Positions 59,690 through 64,000 of a stretch of DNA of 64,000 nt are shown piece by piece (the stretch's first letter is position 1; each line of letters opens with the position of its first letter). The DNA comes from Hoplostethus atlanticus (taxonomy: Eukaryota; Chordata; Actinopteri; Trachichthyiformes; Trachichthyidae), in NCBI GenBank assembly GCA_034670405.1, contig JAXDDX010000043.1:1281001-1345000 (forward strand), given 5' to 3'. The notes under the pieces are model-generated. The model made no database searches. It was not told where the DNA came from and worked only from the letters and a program-made list of their open reading frames with translations. The translations under genes and the position numbers were made by a program.

Positions 59690-60370
59690 AGGCCGCGGTC
59701 AAAATGTGCTATCGGTTTGCCGTGTATTTACATTCCTCTTCCACGTTCCCATTTGGTTTCTCTCGCTCTGCCGTCCGATCCCTTAACTTATAGTTTCTCC
59801 CGAGCCTTCCTTCCTTCTTTTCTTCTGCCGCCTCTCTTTCCCCGACACATTCTCTTTCCATTACTTCCCCTCGTTCCCGCGGCGTCTGAGTGACAGATGT
59901 AATATTTGCGGCTCCCGGTGTCGCGGCTAAATGAGGAACAGAAACAGACGCTTTTGCGGGAGGAATTGAGTTTTAAGTTGTCAGTTAAAACGCTCTCTCA
60001 TCTCCCTCCGCTCGTGTGAGAAATCTGCACAACATTGTGGGATCGTTTTGAACAGTTGAAACCTCTTGCAGCACTCTGGCACGCCGTATCCATCACGCCC
60101 CAACGAAAGAAGAACCCGGAGATGAAATATGGAGCCCATTCGGTCGTTCGGTCGTTCTTAAGCTGCTTTAAGTGCGACTGTTTATGCATATGCACCCAGC
60201 CGCTTCAAAGCGTGCCGGGCATCCCGAATTTGTTTTCTCCGGCTGTTCTGCATAACAACGCCGCGCCGCCACGCACGGGCGAGAGTCTGGCGAGGGGGAA
60301 TCTATTCATAATTCAAAGAAACAACAAGGAGCGAGCCGCGGCGTTGTCAGATATAACAAATTGAGGGGGA
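59690..60370. other. candidate conserved non-coding region (inferred)
   Basis: It is repeat-free, with GACTGTTTATGCATATGCAC, ACAGATGTAATATTTGCGGC and GGGAATCTATTCATAATTCA. No coding signal is seen. Confidence 0.3.
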
Positions 60371-60919
60371 AAACAGTTGAATTTGTATCTGCTTACGGAG
60401 GTTGACTGCATTATACATGCCGCGGCCGCTGCTGAGTGCGTGGTAATAGGATACATGATGGATGGCCGGGCCGGGTGGGCTCCCGTTCCTCTGGGTTATT
60501 CATCTATTTACCTGCTTATTTATTTATTCCTTCACCCAGAGAGACCCTCGCCAGCTCAGGGTTTGACCACGGTGCAGGAGTGTTTGTCTGGAGAGGCCGA
60601 GCGTTGGCCCTCATGGAAATAAGGTGCAATGCTCTGAGGTCTGTCAGGTGTGCTGATGTCTGTCTGATGTTCGCCGGCGGTTCTGGCGGCTTAAGGGGAC
60701 CTGCAGTTTGTTGTTGGTTCATCTCACGGCTGAACCGGACCAAACCGTGGCAGGTTTTCTCCCTAGGGACTTTTTAGTAGCCGTGATTGAAACTCATACA
60801 ACTCAGACCAAAGTGTATTAGTAGAGCCAGCAAACATCTGGAGGCAAATGTCAACACATGTACTCCATGTACCTCCTCTCTGGTGTCTGTCCTTTTCAGC
60901 TGTTCTACTATCTAAAGTA

Positions 60920-61000
60920 AGAAAAATTAAGAGTTTCCCAAAATAAGATATCGACTATTTGTAGATATCAAGTAGCAGTAATGAGTTGAACAGTTGAAAA
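60920..61000. repeat. dispersed AT-rich repeat fragment
   Basis: GAGTTTCCCAAAATAAGATA followed by TCGACTATT relates to the 9.56-9.72 kb element. Confidence 0.4.
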
Positions 61001-61619
61001 GCAAATTGAATTAAAATGGTACTTTTTGAAATGTATTTTTGTAGCTTAAGTCTTTGTTTGCTGGGACAGTAACTCTTCTACAACCCTGATCATCTATATT
61101 TTAGTGATATTGAATGATAAACGTCAAATGGATCTATAGAGATCCCTGCCCACTGTCCTTTTGGAAAAAATAATTCATTAGATTCATAGGATTTTGTTGT
61201 CCAGCTGACATCAAACCAAACAGGAACCCTCGGGGGACTCGGTCCTGTGACACAGAGTTACCAGCCACTGCACCCCTGATCACAGACAACCATCAGCTAG
61301 CCGCCCTGCATCTTTAACCCTGTCGCTGCTCCCCAATCAAGAGCGTCACTCAGGAGCCTGCATCGCCCTGGGGGAGGTCACCTCCCCTGGGCCTAGCTCT
61401 CCCACAGCCCCGCCCCGCCACCACTTCCTTCTCCAGGAAGGAGGGTACAGTACACAGTCAGTTAAAGTTGCACTAGGCCCGATTTGTGTGTAAACATACA
61501 CCCTGTAACAGAGAAACATTCTTCCCATTTTGCCCAATTAATTCCTGGTGCCAGGTATGGTCACTGGAAAATCCCCTGGAGACAGGAAGTGATGCGTTTC
61601 AGGTTTTTTTTGGAATAAA

Positions 61620-61740
61620 CAAAAATACCAAGATAGAACAAAATCCAAGGAAACGAGGTCACTGGACGTACTGGACACACTGTTTGATTGACAGGTGATC
61701 TCTGGGAAGTGACGTGAGAAACTGAACGCTTCTCTTAAAG
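61620..61740 (+). repeat. dispersed repeat (close copy at 53.28-53.37 kb)
   Basis: It shares an exact 39-base run with the copy downstream of exon 19. Confidence 0.75.
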
Positions 61741-61832
61741 ACAAAATAAAATAAAGTATTTGAGGATTTCTACCCAAGAGGTGTGAGAGAGAGACAGGAT
61801 GCATGTACATACATATGTTTGTGTACATCCCT

Positions 61833-61835
<3 letters not shown>

Positions 61836-61893
<58 letters not shown>
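61836..61893. repeat. (CA)n microsatellite
   Basis: About 29 CA units. Confidence 0.97.
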
Positions 61894-61897
<4 letters not shown>

Positions 61898-62629
61898 ACA
61901 CAGTATACCACCACCACCATACTGCAGCTGCTTGACAGCGCCTCTAAACCAATATCAGCACACCCCCCCCCCCCACCTCCCACCTCCCCAGAACATTTTT
62001 CCATCGTCCTCATCACCGCGGCCCACGGCAACGACATAGCCGGCAGGTTACGACAGAGTGAAGTGGAGGAGGAAGGAGGGAGGAAGGGGGTAAGGGGGGG
62101 AGTCGGGCCGTAGATCAGGGCAGGGAGGATGGCGGCGCGACCAGGGGGTGACAGGGGAATAACATCCCTTTCTCCTCAATCGACAGGGACCATAACTCCT
62201 GCCTCTCCAGGGACAGATTGAGAAAGGCAATAGCCCCGGGGGCTGTGAAGCACGGATGCTTAGGAGAATTGAAAGTTAAAAGAAAAACGCTGGCCGCTGA
62301 GCCGCTGCTTCAGCCAGCAGCACCGCCATTCGCTGCTGGAATTTTCTTGGGTGTTTTTTTTTTTTTTTTAAGAGAGCGCCAGAAAGACCCAAGGGGCAGA
62401 CTGTCCACATATATTAGCTAACAATAAATCTCCGGGGGTTGTCGTATGATATTTTGTCCTATTTTTGGAGAGTTTTCTGCATTTATTGGAGTTGGCAGAG
62501 AGAACGTCTGCATCTCTTTGTCCGGCGACACGACGCCTCGGTCTCTTCAGGCCTGCAGTTTGTGTTGGGAGAGATTGATGAGGATGGTTTGCACCGAGCT
62601 GAGTCTTCTCTTTCAGCTTCTTATCAAGA

Positions 62630-62790
62630 GTTTCATTCCAAAATGACATGAAAAAGAGACACCTACTCTCACAAAATGATTGATAAAGAAATTTCGATAC
62701 TTCTAAAGAGAGTAGACTGGAGGGGGTTGACAAAATGAGAACAGACTGGATCCGTAGTTTAGAGATATTGAATGATAAAGTTAAACTTGA
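62630..62790. repeat. dispersed AT-rich repeat fragment
   Basis: CCTACTCTCACAAAATGATT followed by GATAAAG, and ATATTGAATGATAAA later, relate to 9.6-9.7 kb and 61.1 kb respectively. Confidence 0.45.
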
Positions 62791-62941
62791 TTTAGAGCCT
62801 TTTGGAGGAGAACTGCTCGTATCTGTTGGAGTCCCACTGACGTTGTGGTGAGAAGTGAAATATAATAACATCCCCCATATTGAAATGATCGCACTGCCAG
62901 GCCTGTAGGCTGTTCTTCTTCTGTGGTGGTGGAGTAATATA

Positions 62942-63060
62942 GTTCAGTTTGGTTTAGTTTATTTGCACAAATGATGAAAACAATTAGGAAAAAAAAGAGG
63001 ATACAAGAAATAAAAACCGTGAAGGTCAGAGACAAAAAAAGAAAACCCAGAGGGGACTTT
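62942..63060 (+). repeat. dispersed repeat, LINE 3'-end-like
   Basis: This is the second copy of the element at 54842-54970, in the same orientation. Confidence 0.65.
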
Positions 63061-63260
63061 TACTCTCACATCTCACGAGATGACATCGATGCTCAACAAG
63101 GAAGAGAAATGGAAAACAACAACAAAATAAAAATAATTTTCTCAATTTAATTTTAAAATCTAGTAAAGGAAGTGAGTGTGTGTCTTGGTCTGTTACCTGT
63201 AATGGTGTAATGATAGAGTAATGTGGCAAATCACAGAGACCATACAGTCAGTGCTGTGTC

Positions 63261-63262
<2 letters not shown>

Positions 63263-63304
<42 letters not shown>
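63263..63304. repeat. (CT)n microsatellite and pyrimidine tract
   Basis: CT repeats are followed by about 165 bases of pyrimidine-rich DNA to 63470. Confidence 0.93.
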
Positions 63305-63307
<3 letters not shown>

Positions 63308-63499
63308 ACTCTCTTTCCATCTCTTTCTGCCTCTCCCTCTCCCTTTTCTTTTTTCCCATACCTCCCTCTTTCACTCTTTCTATCTCTGCCTCTCCCTCTG
63401 CCTTTCTCTCGTTCTCCCTTTCTCTCATTCTCCCTCCCTCCCTCTCTCCCTCTCTCTCTTCTCCTCCCCTTGCACAGCCACTTTCCCCCGGGGGGTGAG

Positions 63500-63622
63500 G
63501 GGGATGAGGGGGAGGGGCAGCTTTTATAGTCTGATCAATTTTACAGTGGCTTATTGAATAGCTTTTAATGCCCTTCTTTATTTTCAATTATAACCCACAA
63601 GGTGTCTGCAGCCCCGGGGCCG

Positions 63623-63716
<94 letters not shown>

Positions 63717-63890
63717 CTAATTTAATAAGCCATCTATGGTAAATTAAGTACAGTTTAATCATCATTTGTGGTTGATTTTTATGGGCTGGTGGTGATAACA
63801 TTATCCCAGTGGCTGAGGGGGGAGGAGAGCGACTCGTGAGTGAAACGAATTCAATACGACGTTTTAAAGAACCAAACAACGTGTCACCAG
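63500..63890. other. candidate conserved non-coding block split by (GA)n (inferred)
   Basis: TGATCAATTTTACAGTGGCT and TTTTCAATTATAACCCACAA lie on one side of a (GA)n run (63628-63713). ATCTAATTTAATAAGCCATC and GATAACATTATCCCAGTGGC lie on the other. Confidence 0.3.
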
Positions 63891-64000
63891 TAGTCCAGGT
63901 GGAACGGATGTGAATGGTTCAGATTTGTATGAAATCACCAGTAAACAGTTTAATGCCCTGAACATTTTCAGGATTGGAGCCATTGCAAAAATGGTACCGA

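Larger units (their letters stand above)
53210..64000 (+). other. downstream intron or 3' flank of adgrd2, no supported exon
   Basis: No open frame in this 10.8-kb stretch has recognisable protein similarity or convincing splice framing, on either strand. It contains dispersed repeats, SINEs, microsatellites and several repeat-free, regulatory-looking segments. A weak in-phase acceptor occurs at the very end (63971). Confidence 0.65.

Noticed and set aside
60436-60777. 113-residue + strand open frame as a separate gene
   Set aside because: No protein signature and no splice context; its frame is an ordinary chance frame in GC-rich DNA.

Overview
The window is vertebrate genomic DNA, almost certainly from a teleost fish. 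It shows short GT-AG exons separated by long introns, very dense (CA)n/(TG)n/(CT)n microsatellites, tRNA-derived SINE fragments and LINE tails of the kind common in fish genomes. There is no bacterial-type gene organisation. The species cannot be named from the sequence alone.

One protein-coding gene is supported. It is an adhesion G-protein-coupled receptor on the + strand, best identified as adgrd2 (gpr144). Nineteen exons can be joined with consistent reading phase from position 1 (already inside the pentraxin domain) to 53209, giving about 908 codons without the N-terminus. In order they encode a pentraxin/laminin-G-like domain, a Cys-containing linker, a GAIN domain, a GPS cleavage motif with a Stachel sequence (T560-N-F-A-V-L-M), seven membrane helices and a Ser/Pro/Glu-rich tail. 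The paralogue ADGRD1 was considered, but TM2, TM5/ICL3 and TM6-TM7 look like ADGRD2.

Layout: 1-18180 holds exons 1-16 (ectodomain to the start of TM7) with modest introns containing several repeat fragments. 18181-44606 is a single 26.4-kb intron that splits TM7. It has no supported coding sequence but contains microsatellites, dispersed repeats, a diverged tandem array (37.6-38.4 kb) and several blocks that look like conserved regulatory DNA. 44607-53209 holds three small exons (end of TM7 and tail). 53210-64000 has no convincing exon and is either a further intron or the 3' flank, with more repeats and regulatory-looking blocks.

The observations most worth checking are these: (TG)n tracts serve as the acceptor context for the GPS exon and the TM6-TM7 exon, and the latter is followed at once by (AC)n; the 3' end of exon 8 and its donor are partly duplicated about 545 bp downstream; an inverted pair of related repeats in intron 11 shares similarity at the peptide level; and a decayed tandem array of roughly 190-bp units lies in intron 16. 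No previously undescribed multi-gene system was found. All similarity statements are by eye, without database searches.
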